From Gammaproteobacteria bacterium (GTDB lineage Bacteria > Pseudomonadota > Gammaproteobacteria > SZUA-229): a DNA stretch of 27,987 nucleotides. A program made the position numbers and the translations under genes. The DNA is taken from NCBI GenBank assembly GCA_026197015.1, contig JAPHRB010000115.1:1-27987 (forward strand). Reading direction: 5' to 3'. The notes below the pieces were generated by a model that saw nothing but the letters and a program-made list of their open reading frames with translations, was not told the DNA's origin and searched no databases. Shown here in pieces: positions 8,684-16,822 of this stretch; the stretch's first letter is position 1; the number at the start of each line of letters is the position of its first letter.

Positions 8684-10042
8684 TTACAGTAGAAATAATG
8701 TGGCTAATCCAAGGAAGCTTAAAAAACCCACAATATCGGTGACGGTAGTTAATACAACTGCACCAGACAGAGCAGGGTCTATACCTAAACGATTGAGTAT
8801 TACAGGTATCAAAACGCCTGACAATGCAGCAGCAACTAAATTCAGCATCATCGCGGCACCAATAATTAGTGCAATGGCAACTTCCTGAAACCAGATAAAA
8901 GTCACAACGGCAACAATAATAGCCCAGATTAAGCCGTTTAATAATCCAACATTTAGCTCTTTATTTCCAAGCCAGCGTAAGTTCGAGCTGCTCACCTGCC
9001 CAAGTGCCAAACCACGAATTGTGAGTGTTAATGTCTGGCTGCCTGCTATGCCTCCCATGCTGGCGGCTACCGGCATCAAAATGGCGAGAACCACGACTTT
9101 ATCCAGTACTTCCTGAAAAAGTCCGATCACCGAAGCCGCCATAAATACAGTAATCAGGTTGATGCCTAACCAGACGGAACGCCGTCGTGTGCTGGGCAGA
9201 ACCCGCGCAAAAAGATCCTCGTCCTCAACTAAACCGGCACTGGCCAGGAATGTTTTATCGGCCTCAGCTACGATTATATCTACAACATTATCAATGGTAA
9301 TGCGTCCCAGTAATTTCGAAAACTCATCAACTACTGCAACAGAAATTAGATCACGCTGTTGAAACAGAACCGCTACATCATGTTCGTTTGCATCTGCCTG
9401 CACCCAATCCTTAGCTTGTAACATGACTTCACTTACAATAGTGTCCGGATGTTCAGAGACAGCACTGGCAAGGCTTAACTTGCCGAGATAAGTGCCATGT
9501 TCATCTATCACCATTAAAGCATCTGTATGTGGGGGTAATGGTTTCAAGCGGCGCAGGTAACGTAAAACAACCGCAAGAGTGACGTCTTTACGAACACTTA
9601 TAACATCTGTGCTCATTAATCGGCCTGCGGTGTTATCAGTAAAAGACAGCGCAGTTTCTAAACGATGACGGTGGTCATCATCGAGAGATTTCAGCACGGC
9701 TTCACTTATATCATCGGACAGTACATCCATGACATCTGCAAGATCTTCTACGTTCATGGTTTCGGTGGCTGCAACCACCTCAGCATGTTGCATTTTTTCA
9801 ATGATGCTGCCACGAGCTTCATCACCCAGGTAACTAAGTGTTTCACCCTCAACTTCATGTGGTATTAGTCTCCACAGACGTTGACGTAACTCCGGCGGCA
9901 ATGATTCAAGCAAACTCGCAATTTCAGCTGGATGCAGAAGCTCAAGATGAATACTAACGGCATTATCATCAGCGGATTTTAAATTACCAATAATGTAATC
10001 TATCTGATTCTGCTCTTTTGGCATTGTGCTATCCGGCGTCAT
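8684..10042 (-). CDS. mgtE: MgtE-family magnesium transporter
   Basis: A 452-residue Mg2+ channel/transporter of the inner membrane. The order is the N-terminal helical MgtE_N domain (about 20-125, with ELHPAEIASLLESLPPELRQ), two CBS domains (about 130-255, beginning AGRLMSTDVISV), then five membrane helices from about 285 to the end. The pore region has the conserved PVAASMGGIAGSQTLTL segment, and the C-terminal part has VLTTVTDIVGFLSFLGLA, whose aspartate is the known Mg2+-site residue of the family. The usual regulation is intrinsic closure on Mg2+ binding by the N and CBS domains; I see no Mg2+ riboswitch upstream. It diverges from the GGDEF gene and lies 83 bp before rimB on the same strand. 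Confidence 0.95.
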   Translation of the reverse strand: MTPDSTMPKEQNQIDYIIGNLKSADDNAVSIHLELLHPAEIASLLESLPPELRQRLWRLIPHEVEGETLSYLGDEARGSIIEKMQHAEVVAATETMNVEDLADVMDVLSDDISEAVLKSLDDDHRHRLETALSFTDNTAGRLMSTDVISVRKDVTLAVVLRYLRRLKPLPPHTDALMVIDEHGTYLGKLSLASAVSEHPDTIVSEVMLQAKDWVQADANEHDVAVLFQQRDLISVAVVDEFSKLLGRITIDNVVDIIVAEADKTFLASAGLVEDEDLFARVLPSTRRRSVWLGINLITVFMAASVIGLFQEVLDKVVVLAILMPVAASMGGIAGSQTLTLTIRGLALGQVSSSNLRWLGNKELNVGLLNGLIWAIIVAVVTFIWFQEVAIALIIGAAMMLNLVAAALSGVLIPVILNRLGIDPALSGAVVLTTVTDIVGFLSFLGLATLFLL

Positions 10043-10188
10043 GACTTTTGGATCTACCCCTTGTGAATTTATTAATATTCAAATAAATTTATAAAGAAAA
10101 TATAAGGTTATTTATTTAATTGCTAGTTTGTCTGTAAATACTTTAATTTTCCAGTTAATTTAAACTAATCTACAGGTAGAGTTACAAA

Positions 10189-10242
10189 ATGAGTTTGACC
10201 GATAAAAAGATAAGGTTTCAGAACTATGTTGACAAACTTTAA
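10189..10242 (+). CDS. Possible 17-residue upstream ORF overlapping the GGDEF gene start
   Basis: An ATG at 10189 opens a short frame encoding MSLTDKKIRFQNYVDKL, ending at a TAA that overlaps the first codons of the diguanylate cyclase gene (start 10226) in another frame. A purine-rich GGTAGAG lies about eight bases before its ATG. Such an overlap would couple translation of the leader and the cyclase. It is short enough to be chance. Confidence 0.25.
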   Translation: MSLTDKKIRFQNYVDKL

Positions 10243-11083
10243 TGATTACCTGGAGGGTTTATGTTCTGAAAAATGTCTTATTGTCACATTGGTTGCCAGT
10301 TTGTTTCTGGGTTTTATAGATTACCTTATGGGGCCAGAGCTTTCATTTTCAGTGTTTTATACTATGCCTATAATGTTAGCCACATGGTATGGGGGGAAGA
10401 GCACAGGTTTAATTCTGGCTATATTTTCTGCCTGCATCTGGCTAAGTGTAGATTCGCTCACTAACACTGAGTACTCGGGTTTGTTAGTTGCTGTCTGGAA
10501 TACACTGGTTCGATTATCTTTTTTTATTATCATCTGGTGGCTGTTATTAGTACTTCATGAAAAGCTCATTCTTGAAGAAAGCCTCGCAGATACGGACCCT
10601 TTAACCGGTTTGGCCAATCGACGATTTTTTCAGGAGCAGCTTGAAAGAGAGCATGCCCGTGCGAAACGTCATCCTGAACCTTTTACTATTGCCTATTTCG
10701 ATCTGGATAATTTTAAATATGTTAATGACACAATGGGTCATGATGTGGGTGATGAATTATTAAAGGTTGTAGCCGCTAACTTATTAACGAGTGTTCGTTC
10801 TACAGATTTTGCTGCGCGACTCGGTGGTGATGAGTTTTCGGTATTGTTTCTAATATTAGACGCCGACACTGCAACAGCTGTGCTGGAAAAATTACAGTTT
10901 GAAATACTTGAGTCAATGAAAGAAAAAAGCTGGCCGGTTACTTTTAGTATTGGTGTTGTTACGTTTACTCAGGTAATGGACACCAGTCGTGACATGATTA
11001 AACTGGTTGACGATTTGATGTATGAGGTTAAGAAATCCGGCAAAAATAATATCCGTCATATTGTCTGGCCGACTTCACCTTGA
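10226..11083 (+). CDS. Membrane-bound diguanylate cyclase (GGDEF domain with I-site)
   Basis: A 285-residue enzyme that makes cyclic di-GMP from two GTP. The first 110 residues hold four or so membrane helices (about 17-35, 40-55, 58-76, 88-110) forming an input domain without a recognised ligand. The GGDEF domain begins with DTDPLTGLANRR (about 122-133), continues with YFDLDNFKYVND and the intact active-site GGDEF at 200-204. An inhibitory-site RxxD (RSTD, 191-194) lies five residues before it, so product feedback is expected. No EAL domain is present. It diverges from mgtE and converges on the CorA-type gene with an 8 bp gap. Its position near rimB-rimK is notable because RimK in Pseudomonas responds to cyclic di-GMP. 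Confidence 0.94.
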   Translation: MLTNFNDYLEGLCSEKCLIVTLVASLFLGFIDYLMGPELSFSVFYTMPIMLATWYGGKSTGLILAIFSACIWLSVDSLTNTEYSGLLVAVWNTLVRLSFFIIIWWLLLVLHEKLILEESLADTDPLTGLANRRFFQEQLEREHARAKRHPEPFTIAYFDLDNFKYVNDTMGHDVGDELLKVVAANLLTSVRSTDFAARLGGDEFSVLFLILDADTATAVLEKLQFEILESMKEKSWPVTFSIGVVTFTQVMDTSRDMIKLVDDLMYEVKKSGKNNIRHIVWPTSP

Positions 11084-11091
11084 GGTTTTCG

Positions 11092-12051
11092 TTATAACCA
11101 GCGTACCCGTCTAAATAGATATAACATTACAAAAGCGATGCCCGACATAACAGACAGTAATACGTAATACCCATGCTGGCTTTTTAGTTCCGGCATGTTT
11201 TCAAAATTCATTCCGTATATACCAACCAGTAAAGTTAATGGAACAAAAATTACGGTAACAATGGTAAGCACTTTCATGATCTGGTTAAGTCGGTGACCAT
11301 TGAGGCTGATATATGCTTCAATGAGATCAGTGATGACATCCTGGTAGACTGAAGATAAACTGCTAAAGCGTTCAATAATCGCATAAATATTATTGAACTC
11401 ATCCTCCTGTTGATGATTGTTCTTATTCAGATGCTGGCGAAGGCTGTTGAATACATTGACATAGTACGCAAGAATGCGATGCATCTTACGCAGGCCGGTG
11501 TTGTAACCCACCAGTTCTTTCATAAGTGAATCGGTAGGGCTGTCGAAGAGTTCGTCTTCGATGATATCAAGCCGTTGTTCGAGATCGAGTAGTATTTTTC
11601 CATAACGCTGAGCAACACGTTCACTCATTGATGCAACAACAGATAAAGGTGAAGTTTCAGTGCAACCACTCTGTTCAAGTGACTGCCAGAGTTTTGCAAG
11701 ATATGGAGACTGTTTAGAGCGACGAGTTATCAAAAATCGCTGACCTGCGAACATCGCCAGCTGCAGAGTACTAAAGTCGAGTGAATCTGATTCTGCATCC
11801 AATGGCTTGAGTAACAGATAAATATAATCTTTAAATGCCACAAAACTCGGCGGGTGTCGATCACGTTGTGCTTCGGTTATAGCGCCTTCATCCAGATGAA
11901 AGTTTTCACTTAGAAACTTTTGTTCTTCAGCAGGTGTTTCATCATATAGGTCTATCCAGATCCAGCTATCCGTTTTATCCTGCCATTGTTGTAATATTTC
12001 CCTGCCACCAATTTTGGTTGTATTGTCCTGGCATAACATAAACTGCATCAT
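11092..12051 (-). CDS. CorA-family divalent cation transporter
   Basis: A 319-residue CorA/MIT-superfamily protein, length as expected. The large N-terminal cytoplasmic domain leads into a long helix and two C-terminal membrane helices (about 262-279 and 296-313). The signature GMN at 280-282 (YGMNFENMPEL) marks the pore mouth; the loop after it is MPEL, as in Mg2+/Co2+/Ni2+ CorA proteins, though ZntB-like zinc transport cannot be excluded. It ends in a basic RRVRWL tail, as in many CorA proteins. A strong AAGGAG lies seven bases before the ATG, inside the end of the upstream MscS gene, and the start and that gene's stop overlap as ATGA (12048-12051), so translation is coupled. Confidence 0.92.
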   Translation of the reverse strand: MMQFMLCQDNTTKIGGREILQQWQDKTDSWIWIDLYDETPAEEQKFLSENFHLDEGAITEAQRDRHPPSFVAFKDYIYLLLKPLDAESDSLDFSTLQLAMFAGQRFLITRRSKQSPYLAKLWQSLEQSGCTETSPLSVVASMSERVAQRYGKILLDLEQRLDIIEDELFDSPTDSLMKELVGYNTGLRKMHRILAYYVNVFNSLRQHLNKNNHQQEDEFNNIYAIIERFSSLSSVYQDVITDLIEAYISLNGHRLNQIMKVLTIVTVIFVPLTLLVGIYGMNFENMPELKSQHGYYVLLSVMSGIAFVMLYLFRRVRWL

Positions 12052-13388
12052 TTAAGTTCTCCTTTATTTTCCTGACCATCATTTTGATCAGTCAGTTGCT
12101 CAAAGCCACTACGTAAATGCAGGTCGCGTTGCGGGAATGGAATTTCAATACCATGCTCATGGAATCGATCCCATACGCCTAGCAATACTTCACTTAATAC
12201 ATTGGATCGTCCATTTGCTGGATCATCTATCCATAATCGCAGTTCCAGATCGACTGAGCTGTCACCAAAACCTTTGAACAGGCATCTTGGTTCCGGTTTT
12301 TGCTGAATACGGGGTATCGCACTTGCTGCTTCCACGCAAAGATTTATAGCCAGGCGAACATCCGACTTATAAGAAATACCAATGGGTAAACGTAAACGCA
12401 CCAGACTGTCACTGTATGACCAGTTTTCCACTGAACCTGTAATGAGTGCTTCATTAGGTATAAGGTGTTCTATACCGTCTCGGGTGATGACCGATACATA
12501 ACGTGCACCTAAATGATTAATCCAGCCAAAAGTAGTGCCTACAGCAATTACGTCACCGGGTTTAATGGAGTGATCCATGAGTAAAATGACACCACTAACC
12601 AGGTTAGAAAATATTTTCTGCAAACCAAAACCCAGGCCAACACCAAGAGCACCACCAAATACAGCCAGGGCCGTGAGATCTATACCTACCGCAGAAAAAG
12701 TTATTAAAAAAGCCGCGGTTATTAAACCTAGGTGTAATAGTTTTACGCTAAGTACGCGCATGGCCGGTGTTACATTATCTGTACCTTCTAGTCGTCGGTC
12801 GAGAAATACAGATAACACACTTGCCAGCCACAGAGATAACCAGAGAGAAACCCCCGCTTTAATAACAATAAGTGGTGACAGGCGAACTGAGCCAAGCGTG
12901 AAGGAAAGACTATCCAGAAATTTGAGGACAGGGTCTAACCACTCAAAAATATTAAGTAAAGCGAGAGCCCAGGCAACACTGGCAAATATACGTGCTGCAG
13001 TTTGATTTTTTAATAGTTTCGAGGCGATTCGGATTAATAACCAGGCACTCAGTAAACTGGCTACTGGCAGAAGAATATTGTGTGTTTTCCCCAGCTGTAC
13101 ATAAGCGGCAATGGCTAACCATTGTAGTATTAGCCATACCAATGTATTGGCAAACTCATTTAATGTCACAATAAGTTTATTAAAACTGGCAACACGGCCA
13201 CTGGCAGTGCCAAGTCGAACAAGCAGGTGTTGCAGTTTTGGTGTAAGAAACCAGCGTGCCAGAATAAAAACAACCAGAATGACGGCAATTTGAACCCAGA
13301 AGTCTGAAGAGACTAGTGATGTCTGCAACAGTTTGTATTTTTCAATAAATAAAGTATTTATCTGAGTTGAATCAAACCAGTCTGACAT
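12048..13388 (-). CDS. Mechanosensitive ion channel, MscS family (long form)
   Basis: A 446-residue MscS-family channel with extra N-terminal membrane helices compared with MscS. Hydrophobic segments are at about 30-50, 82-97, 105-120, 135-150, 170-196, 215-235 and the pore helix at 240-262 (AVFGGALGVGLGFGLQKIFSN). It is followed by the conserved NLVSGVILLMDHSIKPGDVI and by IPNEAL (about 310-315) in the beta domain. The C-terminus carries GFGDSSVDLELRLW and HGIEIPFPQRDLH, which closely resemble the second MscS protein in this window. It is the upstream partner of the coupled CorA-type gene. The pairing suggests joint response to osmotic or ionic stress, which is inference. Confidence 0.93.
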   Translation of the reverse strand: MSDWFDSTQINTLFIEKYKLLQTSLVSSDFWVQIAVILVVFILARWFLTPKLQHLLVRLGTASGRVASFNKLIVTLNEFANTLVWLILQWLAIAAYVQLGKTHNILLPVASLLSAWLLIRIASKLLKNQTAARIFASVAWALALLNIFEWLDPVLKFLDSLSFTLGSVRLSPLIVIKAGVSLWLSLWLASVLSVFLDRRLEGTDNVTPAMRVLSVKLLHLGLITAAFLITFSAVGIDLTALAVFGGALGVGLGFGLQKIFSNLVSGVILLMDHSIKPGDVIAVGTTFGWINHLGARYVSVITRDGIEHLIPNEALITGSVENWSYSDSLVRLRLPIGISYKSDVRLAINLCVEAASAIPRIQQKPEPRCLFKGFGDSSVDLELRLWIDDPANGRSNVLSEVLLGVWDRFHEHGIEIPFPQRDLHLRSGFEQLTDQNDGQENKGELK

Positions 13389-13436
13389 AGGGGTTAAACC
13401 TTACTTGATTTTTCATTTAGTGTTTTAATTATGAGT

Positions 13437-13451
13437 CACATGGCTCATGTG
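13437..13451. promoter_or_regulatory. Short inverted repeat upstream of the MscS-CorA pair
   Basis: CACATG and its exact reverse complement CATGTG are separated by three bases. It lies about 50 bp upstream of the MscS gene start (13388), a plausible operator position. No regulator can be named. Confidence 0.3.
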
Positions 13452-13534
13452 TGCCACTATAATTTGCAGCTTGTTTTATTTTCGACGATATTCTAGTTAA
13501 GTTGATCCTGTTATTATTTAGCTAAAGGCTGTAA

Positions 13535-13546
13535 TTTAAGCTTAAA
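13535..13546. repeat. Perfect 12 bp palindrome
   Basis: TTTAAGCTTAAA is its own reverse complement. It is AT-rich and may be chance; it lies in the divergent region between the MscS and psiE-like genes. Confidence 0.25.
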
Positions 13547-13753
13547 GGCATAATCTGGATATTTGTGTACTTAATCTATGAAACGTTGCTGTCTTACCGG
13601 GTGATGGCACTTATACAGTATATTTAGATTGATATAGTATATATTTCCTGCGGATGCAGAATGTAGCTGCTTTTTTAAGTATATTGACAGCTTTAGGTTT
13701 AGCCCGCCAATATGTAACACCCGTCAACCAGAGGGGCGAGTGGTAGTTTGAGT

Positions 13754-13906
13754 ATGTTGCCCGTGTATGTGATCTGGAGTAGTGTGGGAATTATTGCAGT
13801 ACAGTAAAATATAATTGAGCAAGTTGATTTTGTCGCTTTTATATTAATAATCCTGAGTACCCCACTGATTGTGGTGTTAATGTTACGTCAGTTAATAAGA
13901 GTTTAA
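13754..13906 (+). pseudogene. Possible remnant of a small membrane-protein gene, interrupted by an in-frame stop
   Basis: From the ATG at 13754 the frame reads MLPVYVIWSSVGIIAVQ, then a TAA at 13805-13807, and then continues in the same frame through a hydrophobic stretch FVAFILIILSTPLIVVLMLR to a TAA at 13904-13906. Two hydrophobic segments in one frame split by one stop suggest a small membrane protein with a nonsense mutation, 30 bp before the psiE-like gene. There is no strong ribosome binding site and no family match that I recognise. Confidence 0.3.
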
Positions 13907-13935
13907 ATAATAATTTTAGAGTTGAGTATAAATAA

Positions 13936-14418
13936 ATGTCACAATCAAATTATGAATGGAAAAATCCTGAATGGTTGTTTAATAAGGTAACCGGTTATAT
14001 ATTTGGAGTCATATTGTTATTTACCACACTGGCTTTATTGATAGGTTCATTTCGACTATTTTACGGCTTATATGAGTTGATTCTTAAATCTGGCGTCACC
14101 GGTAATTATATGTATATATTTTCCGATGTGTTAACGCTGGTTATATTGCTGGAATTATCAAGATCATTATTCCAGTATTTCATGGATCATACTATCAGGC
14201 TGCCGGTTATTTTTGACGCGGGTATCGTGTTTGTTTTACGTGATATTATGATTGGATTATTTGAACATAAACTTAAAACTGATGATATCTATGCACTAAG
14301 TGTTCTGTTATTTGTTCTGGGGGCGCTGCGCATCGGTTTTGGCTTTTATTATGAATGTAAACCTGATTCATCAGGAAAAACTAAAAAAACACGTAACCTT
14401 ACAGCTGAAAAAAATTGA
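13936..14418 (+). CDS. PsiE-like (phosphate-starvation-inducible E family) membrane protein
   Basis: A 160-residue integral membrane protein with four hydrophobic helices (about 18-42, 55-75, 85-105, 120-138) and a charged C-terminal tail. The pattern FSDVLTLVILLELSRSLFQYF followed by a second RDIMIGLFEHK segment matches the PsiE family, whose biochemical role is not known. It is monocistronic here: the MscS gene points away and the retropepsin gene downstream is convergent, 53 bp on. The ATG follows a weak TTGAG-type site. I see no PHO-box-like repeat upstream, so phosphate control is not shown by the sequence. Confidence 0.75.
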   Translation: MSQSNYEWKNPEWLFNKVTGYIFGVILLFTTLALLIGSFRLFYGLYELILKSGVTGNYMYIFSDVLTLVILLELSRSLFQYFMDHTIRLPVIFDAGIVFVLRDIMIGLFEHKLKTDDIYALSVLLFVLGALRIGFGFYYECKPDSSGKTKKTRNLTAEKN

Positions 14419-14471
14419 TTTAAGACATGAGTAAGTTAACAGTTGTCAGTTCGTTATTTAGTGGGAATAGT

Positions 14472-14960
14472 TTACTGCACAGCTTGGCATTCGGGAGGCT
14501 GAGTGAACTTGAGGGCTGAGTTTACCAGAAAACGATTTTTTAAAAGGCTGCGACCAATCAGCATTCGAAATTTGAAATTTTTGCGTTTAGACAGGTTAAC
14601 CTCTGTCAGTATCCTGTTTTTTCCGAGACATAACCACAAATTTACTACTGGGCGCTTAAGTGGCTGGCTTTGTTTACGTTTAATCAGCACATGTCGTTCA
14701 AGTGGTCTTTCAAATGATTTTAATTGGCCGTTGTTGCTGCGGACTTTAAAGCGGATCCATTCTGTACTATTCCGCATAAAACTCTCCCAGTCCACAACTC
14801 CAAGAGAAGAATTGTCTGCCCCGGTATCGATTTTGGCCTGTAGATCAAAGCCCTCCGGCATAATTCGAATGGGTTCTATCCAGCCAATCGTCACTAAACT
14901 ATCATTTGCTGCAGCCATGTGAGAGCAAAATAAAACACATATTATCAATAGATAACGCAT
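14472..14960 (-). CDS. Secreted RimB-like retropepsin (Zn_protease/DUF785 family)
   Basis: A 162-residue homologue of RimB with an N-terminal signal sequence (residues 1-18, MRYLLIICVLFCSHMAAA), so it acts in the envelope. The retropepsin motif DTGAD is at 45-49 and FRMLIGRSLL lies near the end, as in the cytoplasmic copy (FRMLLGRSAI). The ATG at 14960 is preferred: GGA lies six bases upstream, and the longer alternative would need a TTG at 14984 and would put eight residues ahead of the signal peptide. It diverges from the inactive-transglutaminase/7TM gene, a partnership known for this family. The motif middle (IDTGADNSS) retains the catalytic aspartate. Confidence 0.85.
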   Translation of the reverse strand: MRYLLIICVLFCSHMAAANDSLVTIGWIEPIRIMPEGFDLQAKIDTGADNSSLGVVDWESFMRNSTEWIRFKVRSNNGQLKSFERPLERHVLIKRKQSQPLKRPVVNLWLCLGKNRILTEVNLSKRKNFKFRMLIGRSLLKNRFLVNSALKFTQPPECQAVQ

Positions 14961-14974
14961 ACTTGTTCCAGAAG

Positions 14975-14998
14975 GATTATTCAAATATTTGAATGATC
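14975..14998. promoter_or_regulatory. 24 bp near-perfect palindrome in the divergent promoter
   Basis: The 16 bp core ATTCAAATATTTGAAT (14979-14994) is a perfect palindrome. It is flanked by GAT on the left (14975-14977) and ATC on the right (14996-14998), with a single mismatched pair in between. It begins 15 bp upstream of the retropepsin start and lies 87 bp upstream of the 7TM gene start, a good position for a dimeric repressor serving both. Confidence 0.5.
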
Positions 14999-15084
14999 AA
15001 ATTATAGGCAATGTTTACTCGTCTTTTTCAGTGATATGAAATATTATTTTAACTGATTATATCTAACTAATTACCAGAGTTTAA

Positions 15085-16728
15085 ATGAATACTAAACAGA
15101 CATCTATAGATGACAATAAACTTAAGATGCGACGATTTGCGATTACCCTGTTTATAATAGGGCTTGTCCTGATATTTATTCATTATATGTTTCTCGGTAG
15201 TCAGGAAATACACAGTGATGAAAACTGGTTTATCACACTGGAAACAACTCATACTGTTAAAGAGGCGGGTACTATAATTAGTATTCAACCCCCCTATGAG
15301 TCCAGGAATATACGCCTTGTGGGCAGGCGTGTTAACCATGCGGGGTTGAATGTCGTCGCACCAATGCGCAACACTATCTCAAAAAGGGCAATACGATTAC
15401 GTGCAAATCAGCCGGGCACTTATAAGTCAGAAATGGAGTTTTCAATACAGTACAGTAATATTGCACATTTCTATGAATCAGTTACAGATATACTTGGTAC
15501 TCAAAAGAGACAGTTTTTTCTTGCTGATAATGAATGGTTGCAGCTCAGTGATCCATTAGTTGAAGCGGCACTTGTAAAACTAGCCACAGATGGAATAGAC
15601 CAGGAGGAACTGATAGAACGCATTTTTGATTTCGTTGCGCGATTATCTATTTACCGTTCGTCTTCTTTACGACAGGTACCCGGCATACTTAAGTCTCGAT
15701 CTGCAAACCACCACGAACGCGCTCTTGTTATGGTTGCATTGAGCCGTAAATCGGATATTCCCGCCAGAGTCATTACCGGTATAGAACTCAAGGATGATCC
15801 ATCATCTAGCCCTGATTACTGGGTTGAAGTTTATATTAATAATCGTTGGGTCAGTTTTCATCCTGGTCTCGGATACAGTAATAGCTTGCCAATTAATTTT
15901 CTTGCACTGGATAAACATGGCAGTGGTATTGTATCGGGTACTATAAAAGGCCGTGAACTTAAAACGCAGGAATATACATACATCAACGAAATTATGGTCG
16001 AACGTGCGCCTGTTTCAATGTATAGCCCTGAAACTACGCGCAGTGAATGGTATCAGGTTTTAATGTTAGATCGATTACCATCAGATACAAGAGAGCAACT
16101 TTCACTTTTGATGTTATTACCAATAGGTGTTTTGTTGTGTGCTGTCATTCGACAGGTATTGGGTATTCATAGTTATGGTGTTTTCACACCAACTATACTG
16201 GCATTGGCTATGACTTATGTTGAAAAAGAAACAACGGCACTTATCTTAATGATTACACTGCTGATTGTTTATTTTGGCCGCCCTACGTTTCATTATGAAA
16301 TGTCACGTACTCCGCGGTTATCTATTATTTTCACATTGGTAGCGAGCAGTATGGTAATTGGCGTTTCAGTGCTGGATTATTTTTCTTTAGCTACTGACGG
16401 TCATCTCGTATTGTTACCCATAGTGATTATCACTTCATTGATCGATCGATTTTTTTCTGCTGTTGAAAAATTAGGTAATCATACTGCAATTATCCGTCTT
16501 GTGTGGACGATTATATTAACGTTATTTGTTCTGCCGGTATTGCAGATGCCATGGCTTGGTAGCTGGATTTTTCGTTATCCTGAGGGTCACCTGATTACGT
16601 TATCAATGTTAATTATGGTGTCGTATTATCCGTTCGGTAAACATAAATTGCCCAAATGGTTTGGTCCATTAATTGAACCAGAAAAAAAACCTGTTAAGAA
16701 ACGCAATGTAACTGAGATTGAAGGTTAG
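15085..16728 (+). CDS. Inactive transglutaminase fused to seven transmembrane helices
   Basis: A 547-residue membrane protein. A signal anchor lies at about 17-37, followed by a periplasmic domain to about 330 and seven hydrophobic helices between about 338 and 515. The transglutaminase-like core is at roughly 155-265 (HHERALVMVALSRKSDIPAR, then YWVEVYINNRWVSFHPG). The catalytic cysteine is absent from the HHERA segment, and the catalytic histidine of the usual HAWVEV motif is tyrosine (DYWVEV). This matches the described family of inactive transglutaminases fused to 7TM, which normally travels with a RimK-like ATP-grasp protein and a retropepsin. Here the retropepsin is divergent and no ATP-grasp gene follows. 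Function is unknown; a peptide-binding or sensing role is inference. Confidence 0.9.
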   Translation: MNTKQTSIDDNKLKMRRFAITLFIIGLVLIFIHYMFLGSQEIHSDENWFITLETTHTVKEAGTIISIQPPYESRNIRLVGRRVNHAGLNVVAPMRNTISKRAIRLRANQPGTYKSEMEFSIQYSNIAHFYESVTDILGTQKRQFFLADNEWLQLSDPLVEAALVKLATDGIDQEELIERIFDFVARLSIYRSSSLRQVPGILKSRSANHHERALVMVALSRKSDIPARVITGIELKDDPSSSPDYWVEVYINNRWVSFHPGLGYSNSLPINFLALDKHGSGIVSGTIKGRELKTQEYTYINEIMVERAPVSMYSPETTRSEWYQVLMLDRLPSDTREQLSLLMLLPIGVLLCAVIRQVLGIHSYGVFTPTILALAMTYVEKETTALILMITLLIVYFGRPTFHYEMSRTPRLSIIFTLVASSMVIGVSVLDYFSLATDGHLVLLPIVIITSLIDRFFSAVEKLGNHTAIIRLVWTIILTLFVLPVLQMPWLGSWIFRYPEGHLITLSMLIMVSYYPFGKHKLPKWFGPLIEPEKKPVKKRNVTEIEG

Positions 16729-16822
16729 TCAGATATTAAGCTTATTTTTACCTGGATTCAGATTCGTGATAGTTTAATGTTATTATTCAAATGATTAATC
16801 TCAATGTCTTGATGGAGAGCAG

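Larger units (their letters stand above)
13389..13935. other. Gene-poor 547 bp region with short palindromes and a broken small reading frame
   Basis: This stretch separates the MscS-CorA pair (minus) from the psiE-like gene (plus), so promoters for both should lie here. I see two small inverted repeats, 13437-13451 and 13535-13546, and a small hydrophobic frame interrupted by a stop (13754-13906). I see no intact gene, no tRNA and no clear -35/-10 pair. Confidence 0.5.

Noticed and set aside
12577..13005. A 142-residue plus-strand frame opposite the long MscS gene
   Set aside because: Antisense shadow rich in Arg, Thr and Pro; no ribosome binding site; the minus-strand gene is clear.
14961..14984. 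TTG start extending the secreted retropepsin by eight residues
   Set aside because: The ATG at 14960 has a better-placed GGA site and gives a normal signal peptide; the extension would place residues ahead of it.
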